The notes under the pieces are model-generated. The model saw only the letters and a list, made by a program, of their open reading frames with translations, made no database searches and was not told the origin of the DNA. Source: UBA1413 sp964650525 (GTDB lineage Bacteria > Bacteroidota > Bacteroidia > Bacteroidales > Prolixibacteraceae). From it: a stretch of 64,000 nucleotides of DNA. Shown piece by piece: positions 8,870-18,681 of this stretch (positions are counted from its first letter, which is position 1; every line of letters starts with the position of its first letter). The position numbers and the translations under genes are program-made. The stretch spans positions 186,001-250,000 of the forward strand of contig CAZYUA010000001.1 of NCBI GenBank assembly GCA_964650525.1, in the 5' to 3' direction.

Positions 8870-10081
8870 TTACCCCAGACCGTCCTCCTCTTCCAGATCA
8901 AACAGGAAATCGTTGTAGGGAAACCGCTGGATGTGGATTTTCCTGACTTCACCATACAACAGTGACCTGAATTCTTCCAGGTGGATTTTATGTTTTGCGG
9001 AAATGAAAAGCGATGGCGTATTGTTTTTTCCCATCCATGATTTCTGCCAGTCCACCAGGCTCAGGTTTACGCGCGTCGAAGGGGTCAGATCATCTTCCTC
9101 TTTCCGAACATAAGTGAAAGCATCGATCTTATTGAAGAGGAAGATAACGGGTTTGTCGGCAGCTCCTATTTCCGTGAGGGTTTTGCTCACCACCCCGATC
9201 TGTTCCTCAAACCCGGAATGGGAGATGTCGACAACATGGACCAGAATATCTGATTCCCTGACCTCATCAAGGGTGGATTTGAAAGACTCCACAAGGTCGT
9301 GGGGCAGTTTACGGATGAATCCAACGGTATCCGCAATCAGGAAGGGCAGGTTCCGGATCACTATTTTCCTGACTGTGGTGTCGAGGGTGGCAAAGAGTTT
9401 ATTTTCGGCAAAAACCTCCGATTTACTCAGCATGTTCATGATGGTGGATTTTCCCACATTGGTATACCCCACCAGAGCCACACGAACCAGCTTGCCCCTG
9501 TTTTTCCTCTGGGTAGCTTTTTGCTGGTCGATTTTCAGAAGTTGGTCCTTTAGCCGTGCAATTTTATCCAGGATGATGCGGCGGTCGGTTTCGATCTGGC
9601 TTTCACCGGGTCCCCGCAACCCGATGCCTCCCCGCTGCCGTTCGAGGTGAGTCCACATCCGGGTCAGGCGTGGGAGAAGATATTGGTATTGTGCCAGCTC
9701 CACTTGCGTGCGCGCGTGGGCTGTCTGGGCCCGCCGGGCAAAAATATCAAGAATCAGGTTCGTGCGGTCCAGAACCTTGCATTCAAGGACCTTCTCAATA
9801 TTCCGCAACTGCGTAGGCGTTAACTCGTCGTCGAAGATGACAACGTCTGCTTCTGCCTCTTTTAAATAGGCGGCAATCTCAGTGAGCTTGCCCTTGCCGA
9901 CAAAGGTGACGGGATGGGGTTGGTCAGACCGCTGGATGAATTGCCTGAGTACCACCGCCCCTGCTGTATCAGCCAGAAAGGAGAGCTCTTCCAGGTACTC
10001 CAGTGCTTTTGACTCGTCCTGGTCGCGGCTAATTAACCCCACCAGCACGGCCTTCTCATGAATAGCTGCCTGTTCGGTCAT
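8870..10081 (-). CDS. hflX: Ribosome-associated GTPase HflX
   Basis: Cytosolic GTPase that binds the large ribosomal subunit and rescues or splits stalled ribosomes. 403 residues. The N-terminal HflX domain includes DELTPTQLRNIEK and the glycine-rich RQRGGIGLRGPGESQIETDRR signature; a coiled region around KIARLKDQLLKIDQQ follows. The G domain has G1 GYTNVGKST, the FATLDTTVRK switch, G3 DTVGFIRKLPHDLV and G4 FNKID. The C-terminal tail ends in an acidic FDLEEEDG. It is preceded by a strong terminator, so it should have its own promoter in the short gap or arise by read-through. Confidence 0.97.
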   Translation of the reverse strand: MTEQAAIHEKAVLVGLISRDQDESKALEYLEELSFLADTAGAVVLRQFIQRSDQPHPVTFVGKGKLTEIAAYLKEAEADVVIFDDELTPTQLRNIEKVLECKVLDRTNLILDIFARRAQTAHARTQVELAQYQYLLPRLTRMWTHLERQRGGIGLRGPGESQIETDRRIILDKIARLKDQLLKIDQQKATQRKNRGKLVRVALVGYTNVGKSTIMNMLSKSEVFAENKLFATLDTTVRKIVIRNLPFLIADTVGFIRKLPHDLVESFKSTLDEVRESDILVHVVDISHSGFEEQIGVVSKTLTEIGAADKPVIFLFNKIDAFTYVRKEEDDLTPSTRVNLSLVDWQKSWMGKNNTPSLFISAKHKIHLEEFRSLLYGEVRKIHIQRFPYNDFLFDLEEEDGLG

Positions 10082-10085
10082 GGAT

Positions 10086-10122
10086 GAAAAAAAAACTCCT
10101 GAACCGGAAACGGAACAGGAGT
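10086..10122 (-). terminator. Intrinsic terminator of the tonB-like gene
   Basis: Read on the minus strand, ACTCCTG (10122-10116) pairs with CAGGAGT (10101-10095), and a run of about nine T follows. It lies between the tonB-like stop (10146) and the hflX start (10081). Confidence 0.85.
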
Positions 10123-10145
10123 GCCAAATTACCGTATTTTATCTG

Positions 10146-10844
10146 CTACTGTAACACAAAACTGATGGGCACGGTGTAAGAAACCCTGACGGGTTTTCCG
10201 CGCTGCTTGCCCGGTTTCCATTTGGGCAAGCTGTTTACCACCCTGAGAGCCTCTTTGTCGATCGACGGGTCAACCCCTCGGGCAATCTTTGCCTCGGAAA
10301 TGCCGCCATCCTTGTCTACGACGAAGGTTACGTAGACCTTGCCCTGAATGCCGTTTTCCTGTGCGATCACCGGATAGTTGATCGACTTGGCAATAAACGC
10401 CCGGAGAGCGGCTTCACCTCCCGGAAATTCAGGCATCTCTTCCACGATGAAGAACACCTGGGCTTCTTCCTCTTCCTCTTTTTCTTCCTTGGCAGCAATG
10501 ATAGGCGCTACGTCTACCAGCGTCTCGTTGTCGGCTTCAGAGTCGAAAATGCTGAGGTCGTCAACTACCTGGGCATTGTTGTCAACAATGTTGAGCACTT
10601 CCACAACCGTGGGCGGCGGTGGGGGTGGGGGAGTCTTCAGTTCTTCCTGGCGCGTGATCGGGATCACTTCTTCTTCCACTTCCATGGCATCCAGAGTTCC
10701 CAGCGAAGCCGCCTCAGAAGGCCTGGATTTCCACTCAAAGGCCAGAAGCATTAAGCCCAGGGCCAGAACTAATCCCACCATCAGAAAAACACTCTTCTTA
10801 TTTTCCAGGTCGGCTTTTGTTGATTTCTTGAGTTCCATGCTCAT
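10146..10844 (-). CDS. TonB-family energy transducer
   Basis: 232 residues: short cytoplasmic N-terminus, one membrane helix (SVFLMVGLVLALGLMLLAFEW), an acidic and proline-rich periplasmic linker with a seven-proline run, and a C-terminal TonB domain (GGEAALRAFIAKSINYP...GKVYVTFVVDKDGG...PVRVSYTVPISFVL). TonB couples the proton-motive force through ExbB/ExbD to outer-membrane receptors. No exbB/exbD or SusC/D-type receptor gene is visible in the window, so its partner is unknown. It is a single-gene transcript judging from the terminator behind it. Confidence 0.93.
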   Translation of the reverse strand: MSMELKKSTKADLENKKSVFLMVGLVLALGLMLLAFEWKSRPSEAASLGTLDAMEVEEEVIPITRQEELKTPPPPPPPTVVEVLNIVDNNAQVVDDLSIFDSEADNETLVDVAPIIAAKEEKEEEEEAQVFFIVEEMPEFPGGEAALRAFIAKSINYPVIAQENGIQGKVYVTFVVDKDGGISEAKIARGVDPSIDKEALRVVNSLPKWKPGKQRGKPVRVSYTVPISFVLQ

Positions 10845-11099
10845 TGAATTTAATGGTTGTTGTACTGCAAAACCCCACGATTTCGAGGCTAAAAATATAA
10901 AAAAATTGACTTTATCGTTCCATACAAAACTTTTATTTCATCGCCCTTTGAACATTTTTATGTTCCCCGGCAGCGGATGATCCCCTATAGAAGGAGTATT
11001 TATATGTCAGTTTACTGCAAAAACCTTACCAAACCCTTTCAATCAGGCAGGAAAATGCTTACTATTTTATCAGGTTGTTAGCTGTAAATCAGGATCTCC

Positions 11100-12536
11100 T
11101 CAACGCCTCCGGAGCACCTGAAGGGCGCACAGATAGCCCCCGTAAAGGGCTCCCGAGAAACCACCGCCGGTTTTTCCCCATGCCGAAGCAAAATGGAGGT
11201 TTCCGGGAAGCTCCGGCCACTTCGGAAATCTGCGGGAGGGCAGCTGGGCAAAACCGTATACCGACCCTCCTGGATTGAGAGTATAGCGGCGCAGGGTGAG
11301 AGGAGTGCCCACCTCGGTGTGGGCTACCAAACCCTTTATCCCGGGAATCAGACGGTCGAGTCTCTCCACCAGCAGGGTTGCAACCCGGGCTTTTTCCGAC
11401 AGGTACGCCTTACGGCTCAGCCCTTCCCAGTGGTCTGCATAATCAATGCAACAAACAGCCCCGGTGCTCTTTCCCGGCGGCGCAAGCCCTGCATCTACCT
11501 GACTGTAGTCAGCAAAAACAAAATTTCGTTTCGTATAATCCTCCCTGTTGTTGCCGGCCATCTCTTTCTGCGACCGGACGGAGGAATCAAAGACAGAAGT
11601 GGAATAGTGGCAGTGGCCCAGTTCCCTGACCGGTCTGCTGAAACCCAGGTACAACGATAACAGGGAAGCTCCCGTTTTCTGGTCGCTGATTTCATTGCGG
11701 AGAAGATTCCCGTAAGCTTCCGGCAGAAGTTCCACAACATTGGGCATTGCGCTGTTTGCAACGATATCGCCTGCCGCAACCTCCCGGAGCGTATCCGAAC
11801 GATCCTTTCTTTTCTTAAAACAGACCCCGGTAGCCCGGTGGTTTTCAATCCGGATGCCTGTTACCAGGTGGTTCAGCAATACCTCCCCGCCATGCTGGCG
11901 GATAAAATTCGCCAGGTAATCGGAGAGTTGCTGGGAACCACCCCTGATGTAACTGGCTCCCCCGGCATAATAACTTCCCTGGGCTATTGAGTAATATGCC
12001 AGGGAGAGGGTGTAGGGATCATCGTGAAAATACCCGAGGTTTCCGAGCAGGACAAGTTTCAGGTCTTCGTCCCGGATGATGGAATCCAGGAACTCACCCG
12101 TGCTGATGTCACCGGCCGGCATTCCGGAACTGCTTCCCCCTGGTCTCATGATCTGATCGAAGTAAGCCCTGATTCCCCCGGCCTCTCCCGGGAAAAGGGC
12201 TGTCAGCCGCTCTTCAGCAACCCGGCGGTCGTGGGGTAGGGTAACATCGACACGACCATTGACAAACCGGTAAAACTCAGGCAACCGGATAATTCCCACA
12301 TGGTTAAACACATCCAGGTCGTTAAAGATCTTTGTTTTGATATCCCCGGGAGCGGGACCGTCCATTTCGTGGAGGCCGACCTCCATCAGGAAGTCGCCTC
12401 TCTGAAAGGTGGTGGCATACCCGCCGGGCCGGTCGTGCTGCTCGATAACCAGCACCTTTTTCCCCTCTCTGGCAAGCTTGGCCCCGGCTGTCAATCCGCC
12501 CAAACCCGCCCCGATAATCACAACGTCGTATTGCAT
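11100..12536 (-). CDS. Phytoene dehydrogenase-like FAD oxidoreductase
   Basis: 478 residues from the ATG at 12536; the in-frame extension above it lacks family similarity and overlaps the preceding gene. The N-terminal dinucleotide-binding motif DVVIIGAGLGGLTAGAKLA is followed by VIEQHDRPGGYATTF, the signature of the CrtI/retinol-saturase/COG1233 family. The C-terminal FAD motif is GNLHFASAWGKTGGGFSGALYGGY. The family desaturates or isomerises polyenes and related lipids; the substrate here is unknown. It is the last gene of a minus-strand run after a GNAT-like gene (46-bp gap) and an acyl-CoA ligase, which suggests lipid or polyene metabolism rather than a classical carotenoid operon, since no crtB is visible. 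Confidence 0.88.
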   Translation of the reverse strand: MQYDVVIIGAGLGGLTAGAKLAREGKKVLVIEQHDRPGGYATTFQRGDFLMEVGLHEMDGPAPGDIKTKIFNDLDVFNHVGIIRLPEFYRFVNGRVDVTLPHDRRVAEERLTALFPGEAGGIRAYFDQIMRPGGSSSGMPAGDISTGEFLDSIIRDEDLKLVLLGNLGYFHDDPYTLSLAYYSIAQGSYYAGGASYIRGGSQQLSDYLANFIRQHGGEVLLNHLVTGIRIENHRATGVCFKKRKDRSDTLREVAAGDIVANSAMPNVVELLPEAYGNLLRNEISDQKTGASLLSLYLGFSRPVRELGHCHYSTSVFDSSVRSQKEMAGNNREDYTKRNFVFADYSQVDAGLAPPGKSTGAVCCIDYADHWEGLSRKAYLSEKARVATLLVERLDRLIPGIKGLVAHTEVGTPLTLRRYTLNPGGSVYGFAQLPSRRFPKWPELPGNLHFASAWGKTGGGFSGALYGGYLCALQVLRRR

Positions 12537-12582
12537 AATCCTGTTTTTTCGGTGTGAAAAATGACAACTTACCTGTTGACTG

Positions 12583-13773
12583 TCAGCGTTCAGCATTTCC
12601 GGGATTCTCCGTGCCGGGTATAGGATACCGTTTGAACTCCCTGGTCCTGTCGAAAAGATAGCGGTAGGTGACATACTGCTTGACCGGCTCACATCCCACA
12701 GCCAGGAAAAGCTTTTTCATCTTCGGATTAAAATCGGCAACCCACGAAAACTCAATTTCAGTATAATGGGGCTTCCTGCTGAATACCTCCATAAGGTTGT
12801 AAATGAAGGCCGACTCAATGCCATGGTTCTGAAATTCAGGAATGACCCCCATGAGCAGCCCCTTGGCCCTGGTCATGCTCTTGTTGTATTTATGCCACAG
12901 GAACTTCAACATGCCTGCCACCCCGAGTCTGCCGTTCAGATGTTTCAGAATCTGGTTAAGGTCGGGGAACATGAGGTAAATGGCAACCGGTCGTCCTTCA
13001 TAATAGGCCATCCATATGAATTCTTCGTCTGCGATGGGTCGGGCTTTCTTCAGCGTTGCCCGGATGTAACCCGGTTCAAGTGGCTCAAAGTTCTTTTTGA
13101 AAGAGGCCCAGGCCTGATTAAAGGCCTCCGCAAAATCGGCTGTGAATTTATCCTCTTCTTTCCAGGTGAAATGACGAAAGGTAAACTTCGGATTCCGCAA
13201 TACCCGTTCAGCAATCCTGGTAAACCGCTCCGGCAGAGGCTTTGTGATATCGAGATGGAATCCTTCCATGTGGTAGTATACCCGGAAACCATAAGCCTCA
13301 AACTGCGCCTGGTAGTAAGGGTGATTGTACGGCACGTCGAAAGAAGGATGCGTGAAGCCATCTGCCAGCAGTCCCCAGAATTTGTCGGTCTCTCCAAAGT
13401 TCACAGGGCCGTCCATGGCTTCCATTCCCCTTTCTGACAGCCAGTTTTTCGCCGTGTCGAAAAGGAGGAATGCCGCCTCCCGGTCGTTGGTGCATTCGAA
13501 AAATCCCATACCCCCGGTAGGCTGATCATACGACCCTGCCAGGTTATAGTCGATAAAGGCCGCTATCCGTCCGGCCGGATTCCCCGAATCGTCGGTTGCT
13601 ACCCACCGTTCAGCAATCCCATGCTGGTAATAGGGATTTTTCCGCGGATCGAAGATGTTATGGATGTCATTATCCAATGGGCAGACCCACACCGGATCGT
13701 TCCTGTATAAATACCGTGCGGTATCGGTGAACAGTTTTCGGGTCTTCCTGCCTCTGACTCTCTGTAAATCCAT
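12583..13773 (-). CDS. GNAT-like acyltransferase, uncharacterised
   Basis: 396-residue protein with GNAT-like organisation: an N-terminal half with DPVWVCPLDNDI...GRIAAFIDYNL and a C-terminal half with YYEGRPVAIYLMFPDLNQ and a putative acyl-CoA-binding turn near LLMGVIPEFQNHGIESAFI. This layout is seen in Bacteroidota proteins annotated as N-acetyltransferase-like or hypothetical. The reaction and acceptor are not known. The gene lies between an acyl-CoA ligase and an FAD oxidoreductase on the same strand, so an acyl-CoA-using step in the same lipid pathway is a reasonable but unproven inference. Confidence 0.75.
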   Translation of the reverse strand: MDLQRVRGRKTRKLFTDTARYLYRNDPVWVCPLDNDIHNIFDPRKNPYYQHGIAERWVATDDSGNPAGRIAAFIDYNLAGSYDQPTGGMGFFECTNDREAAFLLFDTAKNWLSERGMEAMDGPVNFGETDKFWGLLADGFTHPSFDVPYNHPYYQAQFEAYGFRVYYHMEGFHLDITKPLPERFTRIAERVLRNPKFTFRHFTWKEEDKFTADFAEAFNQAWASFKKNFEPLEPGYIRATLKKARPIADEEFIWMAYYEGRPVAIYLMFPDLNQILKHLNGRLGVAGMLKFLWHKYNKSMTRAKGLLMGVIPEFQNHGIESAFIYNLMEVFSRKPHYTEIEFSWVADFNPKMKKLFLAVGCEPVKQYVTYRYLFDRTREFKRYPIPGTENPGNAER

Positions 13774-13934
13774 CTGTTTGATTTATCGTTGACTTGCGGT
13801 TCAAATGCGGTATGACTGTCCCGGCCGGTCTCTCCTGATGTGTAAACCACAGCACTCCCTGGCAGTAAGACCTTTTGCATTAGTCCTGCCGGTGGTACCG
13901 GGGTGCGGCGAGAGATCCTCCTGTCCGCACGCGG

Positions 13935-15710
13935 TTATTTCATATAAATCTGTGCTATCAGCTCCTTGTATTTATCCTGAATGAACTGCCGTTTCAGCTT
14001 TAGTGTCGGTGACAATTCCCCGGAGGCAGGTGACCATTCATCGGGTATCAGCCGGAAACGGTTCAGCCTTTCCGGCGGGCTCAGCTTTTGGTTCAGGTTT
14101 TCGACCTCACGGGAGTAAAGGGACAATACCTCCGGATGCCGGATGGTCTCCCCGTTGCCCGTAACCTCTATCGACCGGGATTTCATCCAATCTTCCAGGT
14201 ATTTAAAATCAGGAGCTATCAGGGCACTGGCAAATTTCTCGTGTTCTCCGGTAACCAGGATTTGGTCTATGAAGGGAGATTCCTTGAAGATGTTTTCAAC
14301 GACCTGCGGGGCAATGAATTTCCCGTTCGACAGTTTGAAGATCTCCTTTTTCCTGTCGGTGACCATGAGGAACTTTCCTTCTGCCAGGTACCCTATATCT
14401 CCGGTGTGAAACCAGCCTTCCGTGTCGAATGCCTGCCGGGTAAGCTCGGGATCCTTGAAATATCCGGGAGTGACATTGGGTCCCTTGCAGAGGATCTCCC
14501 CGTCATCGGCAATTTTCACCTCCACGTCTTCTATCACGGTGCCCACAGAGCCCAGTTTTACGTTCCCCTTGTCGGTGCGGTTAATGGTGATGATCGGGGA
14601 AGTTTCGGTAAGGCCGTACATATTGATGATTTTGATTCCGGCAGCCCAGAAGACTCTTTCCAGACGCGCCTGAAGGCTGGCGCCCCCGCAGCCTGCAATC
14701 CTCACCTTTCCTCCCAGGGCCTGGCGCCATTTGCTGAATATCAGTTTGTCGGCAAGTTTCAGCTCTAATTCGTATAACCACCCGTTTTCTCCAAAAGGCT
14801 TGTACTTCAGCCCCAGAAATACTGCCCGGAAAAACAGCTTCCGCTTGATCCCTGTCAGTTTGTTGCCCTTAGAAATGATAACGTCATAAAATTTTTCAAT
14901 TACCCGCGGAACTGCATCAAACCCGTCTGGCCTGATGTCGGCCATGTTTGCGGCAATCGTTCCCATACTTTCCGCATAGTAAATGCTGGCTCCGCTATAC
15001 TGGGTCTGATAATTGCCAAGCCGCCCCCCCACATGGCACAACGGCAGGATGCTCAGGTACCGGTCTGCAGGCTTCAGGTTGAAAACCGAGGCGGCAGAAA
15101 GAAAATTGCTTACCATATTCCGGTGCGTAAGAATGACGCCTTTGGCTTTGCCTGTAGTTCCCGAGGTGTAAATAAGTGAGGCAAAATCTTCCGGCCGTAT
15201 GCTGCTTTTTAATTCTTCCAGGGTCTGCCTATGCTCCCCGGCATGAGAGCCGCCATCGTCCAGTATCTCTTTCCAGTTTTTTACCCCTTCGATGGGGTCG
15301 AACGAATAGACCTCAACAGGTAATCCTGTTGCAAGGACTGCCGGTTCCACCACCCGGTGGAGTTTCCGGTCGGATACCAGGATCAGCTTAGCTTCGCAAT
15401 GCCGGATGATATATTGGTATTCAGCCTGACTGAGCGATGTAAATACCGGCACATGGACAACCCCTGCCATGGCCATCCCCATATCGGCAAAGTTCCATTC
15501 CGGCCGGTTGTTCGAAACCGTAATGACCTTGTCGCCCCTCCGGATCCCCAGTTCCAGAAGTCCGTAACTGAATTGGTGCGACAACCGGATGTAATCGGTA
15601 GTACTGTATTTCACCCACGCCCCGTTCTGTTTGCCGCACAGCACATCCTCCTTTGCCGGGAATAGCTCATTGTACCTTTCAAGAAGGTCAAAAGTCCGTT
15701 CAATAGTCAT
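13935..15710 (-). CDS. Long-chain acyl-CoA synthetase/AMP-dependent ligase
   Basis: 591 residues from the ATG at 15710 (MTIERTFDLLERYNELFPAK); the region above it is not conserved in type. It activates a carboxylic acid with ATP to an acyl-adenylate and then a CoA thioester. Motifs visible: the AMP-binding P-loop LIYTSGTTGKAKGVILTH, NMYGLTETSPIITIN (A5), GWFHTGDIGYLAEGKF and the ITDRKKEIFKLSNGK-like hinge (TDRKKEIFKLSNGKFI). The second Lys-bearing region near the C-terminus (SPTLKLKRQFIQDKY) is typical of fatty-acyl-CoA and FadD15-like ligases. It leads the minus-strand run with the GNAT-like and phytoene-dehydrogenase-like genes, 161 bp before the first of them. Confidence 0.92.
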   Translation of the reverse strand: MTIERTFDLLERYNELFPAKEDVLCGKQNGAWVKYSTTDYIRLSHQFSYGLLELGIRRGDKVITVSNNRPEWNFADMGMAMAGVVHVPVFTSLSQAEYQYIIRHCEAKLILVSDRKLHRVVEPAVLATGLPVEVYSFDPIEGVKNWKEILDDGGSHAGEHRQTLEELKSSIRPEDFASLIYTSGTTGKAKGVILTHRNMVSNFLSAASVFNLKPADRYLSILPLCHVGGRLGNYQTQYSGASIYYAESMGTIAANMADIRPDGFDAVPRVIEKFYDVIISKGNKLTGIKRKLFFRAVFLGLKYKPFGENGWLYELELKLADKLIFSKWRQALGGKVRIAGCGGASLQARLERVFWAAGIKIINMYGLTETSPIITINRTDKGNVKLGSVGTVIEDVEVKIADDGEILCKGPNVTPGYFKDPELTRQAFDTEGWFHTGDIGYLAEGKFLMVTDRKKEIFKLSNGKFIAPQVVENIFKESPFIDQILVTGEHEKFASALIAPDFKYLEDWMKSRSIEVTGNGETIRHPEVLSLYSREVENLNQKLSPPERLNRFRLIPDEWSPASGELSPTLKLKRQFIQDKYKELIAQIYMK

Positions 15711-15954
15711 AAAATCTGGTTTATCGGTTTTTGTTTCGGTTGCGGTTATCGCCCGGTCAAAGCTGGATATCACGATCCGGAAAAAATTCAGGACCTCTTT
15801 ACAATGCCAGAAAGAAATCCCGGAAATCGCCATACCCCCTGGAGAAAAGTGATGACCTGCCAATGGCTTATTCTTCGTATACCACCGTCAGGAGGTAAAG
15901 GTTGCAAAAAAACGCACAATCTTTGCCGGATATAACTAATCTGCCGGGGTGGGG

Positions 15955-16941
15955 TTATATCTTGATTTCCAGGTGCAGTCCGACCCGGGAAATAAAAGAT
16001 TTCTCCGGATCTGCCGGATCCCAGCCCTGGAAATTGGGGGTTATTTTGATGCCCTTCGCGGGAGAAAATTCTATCCCTGTAAGGTACAGGTTCCCATCTT
16101 TGTTGTGGTTCCACGGTTGGGATGCACCTGCCTGTTGTACCGATCCCAACTGGTCAAAACGGGCTGTCAGCTTTACCTGTTTATTCAGAGGCACCGAACC
16201 ATTGATGGTAAACCCGCTGTAGTCGTGCCCGGCAATCAGGGAATGATCTTTCTGATAGTTATAAGCGGCCGACAGGTTGATTTGGTTGATTTGGTAAGCA
16301 ACCGACACATCAAAAGTTTGCTGGTTGACCTCCCCTTTTTTCATGGTGTCGAAATAACCACGAAGGGTGAGGTTCCTGACAGGGAGAAGGGTCACTCCTG
16401 CACCAATTCTTAATGCCGAATCCATTTCCATGGTCTTGAAGGTTTCCCCGTTGGCAACAACAACATCGGCAGACAGCCAGGGCGTAAAGGCATAATCAAG
16501 GCTGATGCCCAGGTCGGCACTGGTGCCGAATCCGTATTCGTCGTGGAAAGGTTTAAACAGGTACCGGAATCCCCACATTTTATTTTCCTGTTCGAATTCG
16601 GGCATCGGAATCATTCCTCCCGTAAGGGTAAATTGCCCCGTCTTATATTGAAGATAGGCGTACTTCAGGAATCCTGTATAATGCATCTTGCCGGTGTTGG
16701 GGTTTCCCACATCGTAGGTTATCCTTCCGCTCAGACTCCTCGAAAACTCGTAACGGTACCCAAGGTAAGCCCTCGTCACATCTGCTTTGTTGTGGTTGTC
16801 CCCATCCGAAAAAACCGAAGAAACATTTGTGAAAATGTTCACTTCCGGTTTGCCCCCGGGACGGAAGGCCTCTTCCTGCGCTGTAAGCACGAAATGGGAA
16901 AACACCCCCGCAAGGATGAGTAGCAAAATCATTTTTTTCAT
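15955..16941 (-). CDS. Porin-like outer-membrane beta-barrel protein
   Basis: 328 residues: an Sec signal peptide (MKKMILLLILAGVFSHFVLTAQ) and then alternating amphipathic strands with aromatic girdle residues (YLGYRYEFSRSLSGRITYDV, FLKYAYLQYKTGQFTLTGGM), ending in an aromatic-poor but barrel-like strand (SRVGLHLEIKI). This resembles Bacteroidota phosphate-selective/OprP-like porins, though no specific solute motif is recognisable. It is a solitary minus-strand gene, divergent from the YeiH-type transporter. Function is limited to outer-membrane passage by inference. Confidence 0.75.
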   Translation of the reverse strand: MKKMILLLILAGVFSHFVLTAQEEAFRPGGKPEVNIFTNVSSVFSDGDNHNKADVTRAYLGYRYEFSRSLSGRITYDVGNPNTGKMHYTGFLKYAYLQYKTGQFTLTGGMIPMPEFEQENKMWGFRYLFKPFHDEYGFGTSADLGISLDYAFTPWLSADVVVANGETFKTMEMDSALRIGAGVTLLPVRNLTLRGYFDTMKKGEVNQQTFDVSVAYQINQINLSAAYNYQKDHSLIAGHDYSGFTINGSVPLNKQVKLTARFDQLGSVQQAGASQPWNHNKDGNLYLTGIEFSPAKGIKITPNFQGWDPADPEKSFISRVGLHLEIKI

Positions 16942-17188
16942 GGTCAGTATAGGTTAATTACAGTTACAATCAAACCAACGAAAATAAAAAATAGTTTTAA
17001 CCCGCAGCCATTCTCTCATCTCCCGGTTCTAAAATAAGAGAAAATACGCAAAGGAACACCGGTTTTCCGTCGGCAGAAATACCAATTTATACGTATTGAT
17101 TTCTTCTGAATTGTTTTGAAATTTGCCACACGATTCGGTTCAGCCCGGAAAGGAATCATGCCGTCAGAACCATAATAAACCAGACAAT

Positions 17189-18481
17189 ATGACTGAAATT
17201 ACCACTAAACCAAATGTGAAATTCTGGAATATAGGGCAGGACTGGGCTTCTGTCGTAATCGGGTTTGCCCTGATCCTGTTTGTGGTTTTGGCCGGTTACA
17301 GTATCACTACCCCCACCTTCGGGGGAAAAGCCGGTTGGAACGATTACACGGGAATCGTTAATGTCTTTAACTCCTCTTCGCTGGCAATCTCCCTGCTCTC
17401 CACCATGCTGGTATTCGGGGTTTTCTCCATCATAGGGGTCCTCCTTAGCGGGGATTCGCTGAAAAACTACCTGACTGGTTTCATTTCGGTGTGTCTTCTG
17501 GCCTTTCTGGCCCAGTTCATCGCTTCCTGGACAGGGTTCAAGAATATCGGGCTGGAAACGGTGCTTTTTTCCTTACTCCTGGGACTGCTCATCGGGAATC
17601 TCTTCCGACTCCCCGGATGGCTGAAAAAAGGGGTCCAGTCGGAGCTTTACGTTAAGTTAGGCCTGGTATTGCTGGGCTCCACCATTTTGTTCAAAGACAT
17701 CCTCACAGCAGGTTCCTTCGGGATGATACAGGCGGTAGTGGTGGTGCTGGCTGTATGGTATTTTACCTTTTGGATTGCCCGGAAACTGAAGGTCGACGAT
17801 GAGTTTGCCACCATGCTGGCCAGCGGGGTCTCCATCTGCGGGGTTTCCGCCGCTATTGCCACAGCTGGGGCCATTAACGGAGACAAGAAAAAACTCTCCT
17901 TTATCATCTCGATCGTGTTGATTGTGGCGGTGCCCATGATGGTGCTGATGCCGGCGCTCTCAAAATGGATAGGACTGAGCGACATGGTTGCGGGAGCCTG
18001 GATGGGCGGTACTATCGACACCACAGGCGCGGTGGTAGCTGCCGGGACGATCGCCGGAGAAACCGGTCTGAAATACGCCACCATCGTGAAATTCTCACAG
18101 AATGTCCTGCTCGGCGTGGCCGCCTTCCTGATATCGGTCTTCTGGGCTTACCGCAACAGGGGCTCCGGCGCTAAGGAAAGGGTTTCCATCCGGGTGATCT
18201 GGGAACGTTTCCCCAAATTCGTCCTCGGCTTTATCGTGGCATCCCTGGTATTCTCCTTCCTCCTGAATCCCGAAACAGCCGCCGGCTCCGGAAAGGTGAT
18301 GAAATCGTTCGCCAATTTCTGGTTCAACCTGGCCTTTATCTCTATCGGTATGGAGACCCGGTTTGCCGACATCAAAGCGATGGAAAGCAAAAAACCTCTG
18401 TATGCCTTCCTTATAGGACAAGGGTTCAACATCCTCTTCACGTTGGTTATTGCCTATCTTCTGTTCCATATCCTGGCCTGA
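17189..18481 (+). CDS. YeiH/UPF0324-family putative sulfate/anion exporter
   Basis: 430 residues from ATG at 17189 (MTEITTKPNVKFWNI). About eleven membrane helices are visible. Family signatures are LRLPGWLKKGVQSELYVKLGL-like (here FRLPGWLKKGVQSE), the glycine-rich LASGVSICGVSAAIATAGAI segment, and GAWMGGTIDTTGAVVAAG. Members are annotated as YeiH-type putative sulfate exporters; the substrate is not firmly established for most. The N-terminus carries an additional soluble loop with GGKAGWNDYTGIVNVFNSSS between helices 1 and 2, common in Bacteroidota members. The gene is monocistronic by spacing. Confidence 0.88.
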   Translation: MTEITTKPNVKFWNIGQDWASVVIGFALILFVVLAGYSITTPTFGGKAGWNDYTGIVNVFNSSSLAISLLSTMLVFGVFSIIGVLLSGDSLKNYLTGFISVCLLAFLAQFIASWTGFKNIGLETVLFSLLLGLLIGNLFRLPGWLKKGVQSELYVKLGLVLLGSTILFKDILTAGSFGMIQAVVVVLAVWYFTFWIARKLKVDDEFATMLASGVSICGVSAAIATAGAINGDKKKLSFIISIVLIVAVPMMVLMPALSKWIGLSDMVAGAWMGGTIDTTGAVVAAGTIAGETGLKYATIVKFSQNVLLGVAAFLISVFWAYRNRGSGAKERVSIRVIWERFPKFVLGFIVASLVFSFLLNPETAAGSGKVMKSFANFWFNLAFISIGMETRFADIKAMESKKPLYAFLIGQGFNILFTLVIAYLLFHILA

Positions 18482-18681
18482 TCCCTGTCCTGACTGGGGC
18501 CCTTCACCCTGCTCCGCGACACTCCGACCTGAACCGGGCTCCGGCAGCCACAGGTCGCGGGATGTATGGCGGCTTTTTGCCCGGATTCCCAATTACTCCG
18601 CATAGGAGGGTGATTAATCGGCAAAGAAATTCCACTGTGGCAAATTAATTCGTATATTGCCGGGAACTTAACAACCTAACC

